A DNA stretch of 64,000 nucleotides from Larus michahellis (lineage: Eukaryota > Chordata > Aves > Charadriiformes > Laridae), in the NCBI RefSeq assembly GCF_964199755.1, contig NC_133903.1:57604739-57668738 (forward strand). Direction: 5' to 3'. The translations under genes were made by a program, and so were the position numbers. Below are positions 40,101-55,100 of this stretch, piece by piece. Every line of letters begins with the position of its first letter. Position 1 is the stretch's first letter. Below the pieces are notes generated by a model that was not told the DNA's origin, searched no databases, and saw only the letters and a list, made by a program, of their open reading frames with translations.

Positions 40101-43100
40101 GCATTTCAGCACCTATTTTTGATACGGTTCCTCATGAAGGAATACATAACCAGGTTTCTTTAAATTTGGTGTCATTCCAGTTCAGCTCTGTTAAGTTAAT
40201 GTAGCTTAAATGTCACAAACATTGTGAAAAAGAAAACCAACGTCAGTACATGATGCGTTCAAGACTAGAACTAAGAGGACCTACATTTTCTTCAAGGATA
40301 TTTAGCTGCTTTGCTGGGTGACTTTGTAAAAGTAATTTAATTCCTGAGTACCTCAATTTACTCATCTCAAAGTGACACTGACCTCTAGACAAACTATACA
40401 TGGGCTGCTAAGAATCAGGCAGGGGAAGAGCTTGGAGAGTTACAAGGAAAAGCATAATAAAGTCCTGATATTCTCTAGGGATAGCATACTAAAAAGCTCT
40501 GCCTCAACAATACGTAGCAGATGCCTCACGAGCTCAATGATCCAACACAGAGCTAAATGAAGACACGAATCAGAGAAAGGAGATTTAAGCAGTAAAGTAC
40601 TGCGCTATTCATTTAGCTCCCAATAGGGAGAGGCAGTGTTTTAGGCTATGTCCCATTCATCATCAGCATGTGTGCACGCACCTTCTAATAGAGCAGTAAC
40701 AGCACTGCAAGTAATATTTGGCAGGTATTTGTTCTCTCTTCCACCCCTCCTTCCCTGGGGAGGGATGTGTATGCTGCAGGCTGTCTTGTTCCAGTAGGAC
40801 TTTGTTTTAAACACACTATCCTTGTAAGAGAAGGCGATGAAGCACTTTTGAAAATAAAGGTGATGAAATTTGCAATGGTTCATTCCACAGTCTTACATCA
40901 GCCTCCAAGAAAATTCAGTGACCTGAATGTAAACAGTCCTACAAAGATGTGGAGTTATTAATCTCATTTCTGGGGCCCTCAAAGAGGGAGAATAAACAGA
41001 CTGTGAGAGAAAAATTCCTCTCCTTATGCAACTTCATCAGGACTAACTCAGTTATTGCCTTCTAATTCCCCATTATGAAGACTAAACACACAGAATGCTA
41101 ATAACGCAAGAATTTTTCACTCTCATCACTAGTGTGATTGCATTATCTCCCCTTAGAAATATACTAGTCTCCTTGCAAAAAATTTTTGCACAATACAAAG
41201 AAAAAGAATTCTGCTTACTTCTCTGAGTGACATATGCAGAGGAGATTTAACAAGGCAGAAACTGTAGCAAGACAGTGACTGATTCTCCTGAATATCCATT
41301 AACAGATATCAAGTTTAAAGGGCACTTACTAAACGCTAACCATGTTTGCCTCAGTTGCAGGTAAACTCTGAAGTCTGTCTGGAATCCAATATCGTAAACA
41401 GTGAGGTCAGATCCAGGTATTCCTTTAAGATGATCGTACTCCCAGTAACAATGCCAGATGCCTTTTAAAACACAATCAATAGAAAATGAGTGTTTCTGAA
41501 GAGTGCAAAGACAAGTTCTTTTAAAAAGTCTTTTGGTAGCCAAGTGTTTTGTCCTCAGCATGTCAGGTATGCAAAAACCAAAAATGCATTATTGTGAGAC
41601 TAATCAACTGTAAAATCACGTATGTAGAAAAGAACTATCAGTACAAGTGAATACAGAGTAAGTATACTGTGGGTAGATAATTCAGGTTACTACATCGGTG
41701 CTAAGTATCAGAACAGCTGGACCGTTACTAAATTTTTATGCCATTTACGCCCTCCTCACTTAACTGTGTCTAAAACTAAGCATTAATTCTCCCAATTGTA
41801 CATTTAATTGATGTAATTACTGGTTTTCCCAAACTTAAACAATAAGGAAAAATAGTTTCTGAGGCTGGAAGATTACACCTACCATAACCTATAATTCCAA
41901 TCACACCAAAGATGAAAATCCAGAAGAGAACCCCAGCCGTGAACCTCAATAACACCAGGAAGAGCAGACTCTCAATCATTGCAATGAAAAGCCCACTAGA
42001 AAGACAAGAAACAGAAACACAGGGAAAACAAGTGTGAAAATCTTCACTTTCATGCTTGTTACTCCAAATGAGGGTCACTTCATCTCACGTAAGAGAATGA
42101 TTTGTAAAAATGTATTTCAAAATCTTCCTTATGAAACAGATCCTCATGGCTATTTATCTGCTCTTACAAACTAATAGCTTATATATGATGATCTCACAGT
42201 GCACAGCCAGAAACGTTTGCACACACGGGGTTCTCGGGCTCAACGGGACTCGTACAATGCCTTCGTGGTCATCTGCACCAGCTGAACAACTCCCGGCCTT
42301 TTCCAGGCCATGGTCTAGTCTACAGTACAGAAAGTTAAACGGGGGGAATAACCTATGTGTGGGGAGGCTGCTGTTCTACGGCCACCATTAAATATCCCTA
42401 CTTGCAAAGAAACAATGTTAGTAAAGTAACATTCCAGTAGCTTTCTTAGGAAAAAAAGAATAAAATTTAGGAGGAAAACCAGTGACTCTACCCATCAGAA
42501 GAGGAAATGATCAGGGCACTGTGATGCATAAAAAGAGACTGTTAAGAGCTACCAATGAGGCCCCCAGGAAAGCCATCTACAGAGCGTCTTCACTTTATTA
42601 AGCCAGTGGTAAGGAAATATTTGTTTTCATTTCACTCCCAGAAAGCAAGTCAGAAAGGAAAAAATGACTGCAAAAGGCCTTTTTACTCAGCGAGACTTTC
42701 TAAAGCAATGTGAATAATAATCCCATCCAACAAACATCCAGCTCAGATGCTTCACAGAACATTTAATTTCTCAGAATTTTTAGTAGGTGTTACATCAGAA
42801 TTTTGTATTAGTACAGGCTCAAAAAAATTTAAAACCTCTTCTTGCCTGTGTTCTACTTATTCTACTTGTTCTACTCTTCTACAGAAGAGAAGTTACTACG
42901 TCTCTTCTGAACGTTCCCAGCTTATTTAGGCCGTTACCAAAGATAAAAAATGGGTCAGCCTGATCATGAACAATCAAATCCAGATGTTTTGGGCCAACTA
43001 AGCCAGATGAGCAGAGGGACAAAAAAAAAGAACATCAGCTTATTTAGTTAAACCTTTGTAAGCTGGTCTTAAGTGCTAGCCCTTTAAAGGCTTTTTAGCA

Positions 43101-46100
43101 TGGTGTATTTTCCCGCTCCGAATGGCTTTCTGAAATTCAGAATGTATTCCTCAAAAGAAGTTGTAGTTTTGGAACTTATGACTCTATTCTTGAAAGCAGT
43201 AAGTTACCTTAAGCCCTAGTGACACCAAAACAGAGTACCTGGTAACAGCTGTCCTCAATAGACTGGTTCCCTTCAACTGAGGCTTGAAAGCAGCAGTTCT
43301 TTTGGGGTATGCTAAGACGACTAGAGCGATTCTATATTTAATTTTTAATCCAGCTTCCTTTCACTGTCAGCCCTTCACTGTCATCACCCAGACCCTAGCA
43401 CTTAAATATGTTTGTCCAGAAATGGTTTGATGTAGGCTATCATTTGTTGAAAAGTCTGAAGAAAATTCTATCCAACTATTTTAAAAGTAGCAACAATTTC
43501 TTATATCGTATTTGAAATGTGGAAACTGGCTTCAGTATTTAGAATTTCTGTTCAAAAAATGGTCAATTTTCTTCCTAGCCTTTTGATTTCGCCTTCAGCG
43601 ATTTGAAAGAATCTGCACCATAACCCTGATTTCAGTAAGAGATCTAGAGAGAACCGAGGTTGCTGAATACCAGTGAGTTTCTTGCCACTACTGTGAGCAC
43701 AGTATGAGACTACAAGAAAGCTGTCCTCCCACCAGTGACTGAACACCTTCAAAAGCTGACAACTTATGTTTCTGAACAGACTAATTTTCCGCATTAAGTT
43801 TGTCATCTAAAGTTGATGTATTTATTGTTGTGGATTTGCATTTAGGCTTGAATAATGTGTGCTTAATATGTGCATGTTATAGGCTCTCACCTGTCAAAGA
43901 CTTCTGCCCCTGTTTAAATTGATAAACACCCTGGTCCATCAAAAACAGTATTAATGGACTAAGAATGCACATATACTTACATACTCACTTCAGCAAAATA
44001 GCTAATTCTTTTGCTACAGTGCTGCATTTTTACTAATTGGTGATTAGTGAGTATTAATTGCAAGATGAAGTTAATATTGTTCAGTAGTTTTTGTTCTTGA
44101 TGTTGCTTTGCCTGCTGCATTGAATTTATGGATTTATTTTGGATTTATGTATTATAATGGATTTAACTATATATTGCTAGTATGAATTTAGATATTATGT
44201 GGTTTTTATATATACTAATGACACTTAGCAACTGCACTTGGTTTCAAAGTCTCTTAATTAAGATTTTTCACTTTTGGAATTACCACGCAGATGGGTCCTG
44301 CAACAGAAGACAGCATCTCGTGGTTTTCTGCCTGGTAGGATACTAAAAAAATCTACTGACACTTGACATGTGTGTATGCTGTGCTATCCTTAGGTCATGT
44401 ACAGAACCATAACAGCATTATTATCGTGTGAGGAAAGGAAATTACAGTTGCTCCTTGAGTTTAAAAGTGGGATTGGTACAAACAAATACAAGATCTATTC
44501 CTTAATTCTCTGCATGCTCCAAAGTGAATTTCGAAAAAATTAAAAATACCCATGAAAATCTTACATTAAAATCCAATACCAAGAAATGGCATAGTCTTCA
44601 AAAATTTTCACTCCAACTGATCTTGCATCCAGGACATTATTGATGCCACTGAGAAAAGACAAACCAAAGTAAAGGTTGTTTTGGGTAGAAAAGTAGAATT
44701 TATTTAAACAACAAATAGGCTCAGTGAAAGGATTTGAAATATCTTTGCTAGTGATATGAGCATATTACCATCCTCCAGCCCCAGTTCTGTAACCAAGTCA
44801 ACATCAATCAGAGTTACACCAAAGAAAAAACCTGTGTAAAAACGTCTATACAGCTCCTAAAAAAGCTTTATTGAAAAAGCTTTATGAGTACTAACTATCA
44901 CCAGATATAATTGCTTATTTTGTCACAAAAAAGGTGTATAATATTAAGATCTACTAAGTACCAAGAGCCAAACAGTTGTGAGTGTAGAACTGCTCATAGC
45001 AGAGAAGCAGAAAACAGCTCAGTGAAGCAAAAGGTTGACTTTATGGAACTGTTCTCCTATCCTGCAAAGCGCTTGCCCATATTAATGTTTTCCTAAGATG
45101 AAATAAAGGATCTTTTTATCAAAGAACTGACAACGTAGTTGTAGATGCCAGAAGAAGGGAACTTGGTAAGTCGCAGGTGTTATCAGTGTTGGTAAGGCGC
45201 TGGAATGTGGTAGCCTTGGATCAAGAGGTAAGAAAAGGTACCCTGTCCTCCAGACAGGGCAAGGACTGGCAGCAGCTGGAAAAGTGAGGCTTTTGCAGCA
45301 GTTTTCTCTCGTCCTGGCTGATGACAAGGGTTGGAGACGCTTGCCGTCCATCTGCAAGGGAGGTGTTGTCATGCACCAGAGCCCAGAACGTCACTTTTTG
45401 ACCTTTAAACATGCACTAAAACCAGGAGCACTCTGACAAGGTGAGATGCCCAAAGTACTAGGACCGTCCACGTTAGTGGAAAGGCCATCATAGAAATAGC
45501 CGAGGCCATTACTGAGTCGCCTGAGTCCTGCAGCACAAGGATTTCATTTTGAACCTCCTTTAGCTTTCTTTAATACTAATTTTTGCTAGGAAAACCAACA
45601 AGAACGATTTAAAAACTGATAGTCGCTCTGAGACAATCAGACTAAAACTTCTGGCTCCTTGCTTATTTCTGCGTACCCCAGTGCTGGTTTTCCTTACTGG
45701 AACTTCGCAAGTGCCCAGGCACAGAGAGACCATTTGCTAGCAAGTCCTGCCTGGGGACCCTCAGCCATCTGCTACAACAGATTCTGGTTATTTTTTTTCA
45801 GTTCCTAAATGATTTCACAATCTCAGAATCCAACCAAGTAGAACTGAAGAAGGGTAAAACCTACTTTGCAGCTTCCCTAAGATCAGTTACATTTCTTGTT
45901 TTCCCTCTTCCATCTCTGAACGTAGTCTGATTTGCCACGGTGAGCACACCATTCTTCGTGGAGAAGTCTGGGAAGCATCTCTTAAGAACTATTCAAAATA
46001 TCAAAACAAAACACATATATTACATTTCATGTCAAGCTCCGCTTTTATCTCTTGTCTTTTGTAACACATTTATATAATTTCAGATTTACAGTCAATTGTT

Positions 46101-49100
46101 TTTCAACTGATTATCTAATGATATGTTGACTTTGACAAATCTTGGAAGAGCCATCACATTCAAGATTACGACTTTTATGCTCTGTGTCTTTTTGTCCAAG
46201 CTCAGGCACGGTGGGATCATAGCCTTCAACTGGAGATTCCAGGTGCTACCAAATAACAACAGTGGTATCTGTAGCAGTTTAAGAATTTGTAATAAATGCG
46301 AAACTTACTCTCTGTCAGTATCTGGGCAGCTTATAAAAACTGCAGCTTCTCAAATATGTCATTTCATACTAATAATGAAACCAGCCCCCAGCGACAGACT
46401 CAACATGACGGGTCACGAATGGTATTAGCACCCAAAACAATACATAACAGCAAGTGTCAGTTCCTCATATGCCAGATAAGCTGCAGTACCAGCCACTATC
46501 ACCAGATTTTCTTGGAGAGGAAGCAATGGAAAAAAGACAGAAACTATTGGTTAGACAGATGGCAGAAGAGATTATAAAAGACAGATGTTTACATGCTCAT
46601 TTATGCTGCCCTGCTCTTTGCTGCAAAAGCTCCTGGTTTTCATTCCAAAGGGAAGAGCAGGTCAGTCCTCCAACATAGCTCTACTTTAACTTTATATAGC
46701 AATTCTGTGCTTTCCTTACCAGGTTCCAACAAATACTGATGCCAGATATTCAGCCTAGAATATCTATCCTACCAATTATTCTGAGGCAATAATTAAGTAA
46801 CATGTCTCTTTTTGCTCCCTCTGTAATCTTTGCCCCTTGTTGTGCTCTAAAAGAAGATAATAGCTTCTTTGCAAATCGTTTTCTGTCTTTTGGGTCAGTA
46901 CATCAGTTTTCAGACAAATTCTTAATATTTTCTTTTAAATTTAATCCATATTTTCTCTTCTTTGATAACATGTCCCTGGTTTACGTGATGTCTATTTTAA
47001 AGCACGGAAAAATAAACAGCAATTTCTTATTTGCATGAGCTTCTGGGTCAGTGACAGATACTCTTGGTATTACACCTCTGCAGCTGAGATAAGCTCCGAG
47101 ACCCGGGGTTATCTACTCTGAAATACTCTGAAAGACCATAGTGACAAAAACATTTTTTGGTCCCTTAATTCCTCTGCATGCCCTGCATAGCCAGCGCTGC
47201 AACTGAAAAGCGAGCTGCATTGTAACTGGGCTCAAGTATCGTCTGAACTTCAACATCTGGCCACACGATCCTTCCTACCTTCCTGGCGTTTCCTTGATGC
47301 CAATGAGGTTGCTCACTCGCATGTTTTGAAAGACACAATTTCCGCCGTAAAGCTTTTGTTATCAGTGATGATTCAAGAGCAAGAAAGAGCTCAGCTTGAC
47401 CCAATCACATGCTGAATGTTCACAGATGCCAGTTAGAAACAATAACAAATCTTTATACTTTTAAACTGTTTAAAAATGAATGGACATCACTGGCAGATAA
47501 CAGACAGCTCCTGGTGACCTTACCACAAAACACTTTTCGGGCTGGAGTTGTGGTTTAATGTGAACGCTTATAATCTGCTAAGATGTGTGTAAGAAGTAGA
47601 ATCACTCACAAGGCCTGCTTGGAATGATCATCGAAGGACAATCTTCATCACGTAGGACTTGAGCAACAGACTAAAAAGGGGAAAAACAGGAATGCTGAAT
47701 ACATAGTAAAATAACTACGTGGTTTTTATTTCTCACCCAAACCGGGCTTTGGAGCCTCCTCCCCAAACTTGACTGGTGGAGCTGCAGATACATTCATGAT
47801 GTAAGTGAGAATCCAAACTGTCACTGAGATTTGGGAAAAGACTATTCTTTCCTTTTCTACTGACAAAAAAAAAAAAAAAAAAAAAAAAAAAGACAACCTG
47901 TTCAGTTTGGATCAGTCTTCTAAGCCAGAAGTGACTGGGAAATTATTCCTTGCCTCCTCTTCACCTTTTCTCTTCAGGAAGAGTAAGAATTTAACACAAT
48001 TAAAAAATAGCTGAATTGCAAGATGTTTTGAAGATGGGAGAAATAACACTGTATATTTGAGTATAAAATCAGATACATGAAGGATAGATTCATTTTCCTA
48101 GCTAAGTTACTAAGTAGCTATAGATGACTCGGGAGCATTAAGAGCTGGTTTGAGTTACTCTGCTCTACTGCTGTAGAGTACCGAAGTACTAAAGGATACT
48201 GCTTGCCACAGTACTGCAACTACCCAGGTAGCTGCAGATATTCTTTTCAGCAAAAAGGAATCATTTAAAGAGCGGGGGGTTTGGTGTGCATACAACACCT
48301 TCACCCTTGATTAAATCACTGTCAAACCACGTACATGGGACAAGTCTTTGTATGGTGAAATCAGAATAATTCAAAGCTTTGATGCAGCTCAGTAAAATCA
48401 CGCATATTACATATTGGTTGAAGAAAAAATGTAGCCCACCACCTACTGATACATACACACCTTGCGAGGATTGTTAAAACCAGGTTTGCAGAACTGCCTG
48501 AAGTAATTCCACTGGTCTGGTTTATATCTGTAGGAAGCCTGAACGTCAATGTAGGTTGCAAACCTGTCTGGGCACTTCGAGACACAAAGCTGCAAGAAAA
48601 GAAAAAAAAAATAGGAAAGATACACTGAGAGTATAGAAGGATAAGGAAAGTCAGCACAATTAAAAAGCAAGAAAAAGGCCACCTAGAAAAGTGCACTATT
48701 TTATGGAATTGCCTTCAGTAATGTTTACTGCAGAATTTAGAAAGGGACATAGGTTTTCCTCTCAATTCCCTAGATGAATACTTAAAAAAAAAAATCTTTG
48801 ATGAATACACTTTCAAAGTCTCTCCTCGTATCTGGCATATCAAGACACTCTCTGTATCTTCTTAGGTTCTAAGCATTCTGGTAGATATGCAGAGCTTTCA
48901 ATCTGTTGAAAAAAAAATGGGGTTTTTTTGAACACCGGGGAAAAAACCTGACGGGTCCTCCTCTACTTCCATCAGCAGCAGTGTATATGAGCAATGTGGT
49001 GCAGTAGCTACTCTCACAGGATACACACACTTTCTTGCTATTACACTTATAAGCAGAACTCTATTAAAAAAAAGTCTCATGCAGCTAAAATTGCTCCACC

Positions 49101-52100
49101 TTTCTACACAATCTCTTCAGGCAAATACATGTCCACAGATATTGTTCAAGTCAAGTTAGCTGTAAATCACGCAAAGGTGACTTTTTACTACTGACTAATG
49201 ATGAATCTCCCCTACTTACAAAGCAAGAGGAGTGCGCATGCCAGGAATGAAATTCATACCACTCAAGGTACAGCCATTACAAACGATTTGTGAGAAATCA
49301 AGTGAGGACTGGGGTTTGACGAATGCATCCACTCAGAAGTTATGATTTAGATTTATGTCTTGGAGAAGCAGCTGCCCCCAGTGCACAATGACAGCTCTGC
49401 TGGTCGCTGGAATCACGCAAGTTCTGACTCCTCAGTGTTCCTAAATACTGTGAGGTGGTTGGAAGTCCATCTTCTTAGCAAGTTTCAGCATTTTCTAGAA
49501 GGCTGTTCTCTGTTTCCAAAGCTGCTATTCAAGTGCCAGAGGGACATCACACATAAAACTGTATTTACCTCAAGGGCGTTCTGCCATGTATGATTCACCT
49601 AAAGGAATTTGGGGAAAAGATCATGCACTAATCCTTAGAAGAGGGTAGAAGCTGCAAGAGCGTCTTTTTAGATGAGTACTACAGTCCTATGGACTACCCA
49701 CAGGCCAAGGAACAGAGAAAGAAGAGTTTTGTCCTTGCTGGGACAGCAGGCGACTAACAAGCATACGCTCCACTATAACCTCAGTTTCCCATCTATGAAA
49801 CAGGCTGAAATGTGCTGTCTGTGGATTCAGTGAACTATAATGACAGTTTTCAAATCCATGGTCTTACTCAAGAATGGAAGCTCTTCCCATGCCAGTTCTT
49901 GGGGGTTTTTCTCATGGGACAGGAATGAAAGACCCTGCCTGCAGTTCAAAAGAGGAATTATCAAACAAAGGTTTCTTCTGCATTGTCACAAAAGACCAGA
50001 GAATTAACCATCTGCAATAGCAAACAGCATTCAAAAACATTCTAAGTTTTGGAGACGTGTGTCTGAAAATAAACAAAATAACTGCTCTACTGCCCCAACT
50101 GTCCTTCAACAAGTATTTCACCTTAGTTGATTCATGACCACTGCCACCTTGACCACAGCACCAGCCAAATCCCACACAAGGACCTCCGTATTTCTGAGCA
50201 GGCTGAACTGCTCCCAGAACAGAGTCTAAAGATGGCAGGGTAACAGTGCCAGTGTCTGTATGTGGACAGATGGGGATTCCGGTAACAAATCTGCTGCTGA
50301 TAGAGAAAGTTTCCATTCTGACAGCAACTGCTCAGTGTTAAGAGGGTTCTTGCTCTTCCTTGACGGAGACTTCCATCTCTTCAGCTGTGTCAAATAGTCC
50401 ATACAGTCACACTAACTGATAGGCCAGAAACATCTATCAAGGATAGGGATGAGGAGTAAGGGCAAATTGGAATGGGAAACATTTTAAAATGATAGCCAAA
50501 TAAATAGACAATTAACACTTGGAATCAATAAATTGGTTACCATACAACAACCCTCATTCAAATTAATACTGGACTTCACTGAATGTTGTCAAAATGGCTG
50601 AGACCATACTCTGCCACCTGCAGTTTAATTACACGGTACAATTACTTTGGCAGCAAAGTTGGATGAGAGCAGTCCTGCACCTAATTCCTCTGATCTGCCC
50701 CATGCCATAAGTTGTTGCCTCGTAAGATGAAGTGACATAACTGGTTGTGTAATTGTTCAACAAAGCAGGTCAGTAAAATGGTCTGATGTTAAAAAGATCA
50801 GGAGGATAACTGTAACCCACTCACGGTCAGTGGCTGGGTTTATTTCACAACTTCACGAGAAGTTGCAGCACAGCTAAGGGAGCACAGACTGTGGCATAAG
50901 GCAAGAACAAGCCTTCAAGATCTTCAGTTTTGAAAGTGCCATAGGCTCTCACCACCCCCAGACGCTCCTGTCACTCAGGATATCCATATTTTATTGAACA
51001 TGTCTAGTTTGGAAAACCCTAGATGTCAATCAGAATTACCGTCTGCATGCACTGATTACTACTGGATAGCTGTCTGATGAATTCATAACTAACAAATTGC
51101 TGTATTCAAATAAAGAGACTTTTTTTGGCCAACTCTTATCCAAAATACACATGTGCATTTCTATTTATTTTTTCTGACCATCACAGGCTACAGAGACCCT
51201 GTGCTACACATTTTATCTATAAAACAAACATATTATATTTTGAAGGATACTAACAGCAATTTTAAAATCCAAATGAATCTATGTCTAGTTCTCAAGCACC
51301 ATAACTAAGAGGCAGGGAAAATATTTTATCTCTGTATTTCACTCACCTGTGTTGTAGGGCACTGTAGGTTTATTAACACTACGGGGCTGGCACATTTCAG
51401 AATGTTAAAGTAAAACAAAATGGTCTTGTTCCTAGGGAAGTGGATATAAGATAATTAATATTATAAATATGGGTGCTTATACATCCCACCATTCAAAAAT
51501 TTATAGTATACATTGAGATTTAAATTCTATTATTGTGAACAGTCATAGTGTAAACATAAGACAAAAAAACAAATCCCAAGCAGGCCCTGAATGTTCTGTG
51601 CCAAACATCTCTGAAACCAGAAGTATTTGTTCTAAAGAATGCTAATTTTGAGAAGTTTTTCCCACAGCAAGGTTTTAGGCTGAAACAAACCCAGGCCCTG
51701 TTACGGGTACCTGTAGTCCTGCCTCCATGAAGTGAGGTCTGTAAAACACCCCTGCAAAACCACTGTGGTCCCTTTGCTTACGCTGAACGCGTTGTGTATG
51801 TACTGCACGCAAAATTACCATCAGCAAATGCTACACTGTAAAAGCTGCCTATTTTTTTGTTGATCAGAAGGTGGCACCAAAATCAATCAAAAGCTTTTTA
51901 TGGTTGGAAAGCAAAAGCAGCTGTCCAGGAAGCAGAATGATAATAGCATCTGCTAATAACGCTGATAAACCTCCTTTTATGTAAATAAGGCACAGACTGA
52001 GGGGTTTGCACCCCAGAATCCACACACTTGACAGCTTCTGGAACTCAGGACCTTGAGGTAGCTGTCACCCTACTTTGGATTTGTTGAAAAATGATTACCC

Positions 52101-55100
52101 CAAAATCTCTGGATTAAAATATCTGGGTTTTGAAGATAGAAAAATATGCAGTTAATCTTTGCTATGTCAGAAAACTGCCAGGCAGCTGTAGTGAAGATGG
52201 TATGGCAGCAGTCCTGCCCTTTTCACACAAGACTTCGAAGCCAGCTAGCCGTGCCAGGGCTACACAGTGTCCCTACAAGAAGTAACGGTGCATATGCCCC
52301 GCTATGGGCTGTGATGTGCAAAGAGAACATGGGAAGTGTTTGTCTGAGCCCCCACTGACCCCACCGTGGCGATGGGCACAGAGGCAGCAGGACAGTATTA
52401 ACAACGAAGTGCGCTTGGGTGAACAAGGCTGCCCCTCTGCAATCTGCTGGCTTGGCACCAGTCCTGCTCCCGCATCTCCCCATTGTCTCCCCCACTCCAG
52501 GATGGACCCTCTGATCTTCCACCAGCACGCGGCCCCCAACAATTGCTGAACACGCCTATGCCTTCAAAGCTGTTACACAGCATCACAGCCATTCAAGCTG
52601 CCTTTAAAACTTGGATTGTTTTCACTGAGATATGTTCTACTTATGCTTTTAACAAAACATGCATCCTGGCAAATACAATTCATTATCATTAGTTGTTATT
52701 TCTTCAAATCAACAGAAAAAAATTTTGGGCTGAAATGTCATCATTCTTTAGTAGTTTCTTGACAGTATTTATTATCTGTGAGCTGCTCAAAGCCATTAAT
52801 GAAATCTCTTTTCTTTTTCTTATGCCTTATCCCACTTGCTGATATTGACAGCAGAAAAGAAAGTTTAAACATGTACATAATGCAAGAAAACAGTCACCGA
52901 GAACTAGGCCTGTATTCTCTATATTGAAATCGTGTTGTATTCTGTGATTACGCTGTGGTCTGTAGAAGGCAAAACAAGTTTAGATATTACATGAAGAGTA
53001 ATGGATGGATTACAGGGAGATGCAAAGAGGCCTAAGAGAGACCCTCATGACAACCTGAGGTAGAATTAACTTGACTGCGCGGAATTCATTGGAGTTCAAA
53101 TGGGTTTTTGCACGGGCTGTGAGCGTTGGCTTGGTTTTTAGCTTCTATTTTCTACTCTTCAGTGAGATTGCTGGAGATGCTTGTTCCAAGCACAAGATAC
53201 AAAACACAGAGACTGTGATCACTTTCCAATGAAAAAGTCTCAGACTAAGACACTGGGGACTTTGGAAAACCGCAGTCCTGGGTTTAGCCTTTTACACCAC
53301 CTACTTTCAGGGTGTCTGAAAAATCTGGCAATGGTATCAACGAAGGCCTGACAACACATCCCACACCTCCACCCTTAGGGACTAGAGGGACTTGTTCAGA
53401 GGGGCCTCCTGGCCCACTGCCAGAAACATTCTTGCTTCTCCAGTAAGTTGTATAATGTGTCTTTTGGCTTATATTTTTATAAGAAACTCCTCAACGTAGC
53501 AAATAAGTGCCAAAATGCAGCCTCAGTAGCTGTATTGTTCTCCAGCAATCACATATATGCAGGGACATTTGTGAATACAAACTGGAAATCACATTGTAAG
53601 ATATAACTAAAGGGAAGACTTGAGTAACAAAGAGAAAAACAAGAATGAGTGGATGATGAGAATCAGAGAGAAGCATCTGGCTACACGCCACACAGTGCGT
53701 ATATGTCTGAGACTCCCAAATCAATATGCCCACCACTTCCTACACACCACAGAGGGGACAAGGACGAATATGGGGGCGAGGACGGAGGGTGCAGTGAGGG
53801 GAACACACACAACACTAAAACTTTTTCTCCTAGTTTTTCCCCTTCAGGAAGTTGGACTCTCCAACAACTGCTGTGAGGAATCTTAGTTGGAGGGTGGAAC
53901 AGATCTTCATACACTATCCAGTCAGCTTCCTCTGTAAAAACCCTTGAGAGGATGTAAAGCCCCTAGCTCTGCCTCTGTTCCACTCCCTAACTCCTGCTCC
54001 TCCCCTTCCGAACTGCTCTCTGGACAGTGGCTTCCTCAGTTTTTTTCCCCAGAAAACTAAATGCGAAAAGAAAGCAGCAGCAAAGAGCTGTTACCAAACA
54101 CTAGTTTCTGTTTTGCTTCCTGCACAGCATCCAGCTTCTTGACAGTAACAAGGGCATAAAGGGTCCCTAATGCTTGCTTTTTAAAAGTGAGAAGGTGAGG
54201 GAAAAAGAAAAACTATTTCTTTAAATTCTGTATCATGAAAAATGTAGATTTTCACAGAGAACACTGATGCAACGTCTTTCTTTCCTGAGCAGTTATTTTT
54301 ATGTAGAAGCACTCTGTTGATATCAACTAATTAACTCTCACAAGTCAAAATTTAAAAAGACTGGGAAACTGAGACAAGTAGAGCAGTTTGGCTGATACCC
54401 CAAGGAAGGTATGGTTACAGTTGCCTGTCTCCCAGACCACTCAGTCTCCTCTCTACCAGCACTGGGTAAAACACAAGAGCTTTTCCTCATGATCTTTTCT
54501 GTTATTTGGTGCACATTGAGAAAAACTGAGAACCAGGCCACAATGCTTTACGACTACTCTTATCCCAAGGTGGACAGAAGAATTACGCAACCGGTTATTA
54601 ACTATCCAAACTTTGGCACTCACTTTCTATGCAATTAGTGATGTAAATCTTTAAGTTATATTGATACTTTACCAAAAATATTCTATGGATTATGAAAATA
54701 ACTGCATTATAGTAACAATTTGGGTCTAGATTTGCACTAAGCAACTCATCTATTTCTGAACTTTATTTGAAATAAATGCAGTAAGAGTGTCGCTGTCTAT
54801 TCAACTTCCCACAAGAACCCCTAGCAGACAGAGACATTTGAAACCTCACATTTTGTTCATAGTGCATAAGTAATAAAGGTGTGTGAATGCATTTAGTACT
54901 CACTCGTTGGCGGTATCTTTCTGACCACAGAACTGCCCATAGCTGTCAGTTGGATAAATCACTTTCCTGGGGTCGCCGTGCACCCAAGCTGCAAATATAC
55001 ACATATCTTAATATTTTAATCAAGTGTACACAGTCAATAGTTGAAACTGGCTAGCATGAAAATGTATCACCTCTAATGGGCCATTTTAATCTTTGTTGAT

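Larger units (their letters stand above)
35934..51346 (-). other. SLC44A5 introns in the middle part
   Basis: Introns at 35934-38765, 38866-41329, 41462-41882, 41996-44564, 44649-45864, 45989-47609, 47671-48460 and 48590-51346. Contents seen: an AT-rich repeat at 38512-38590, MIR-like remnants at 40300-40385 and 49775-49812, and a 27-base A-run at 47865-47891. No additional gene or structural RNA is supported. Confidence 0.7.
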
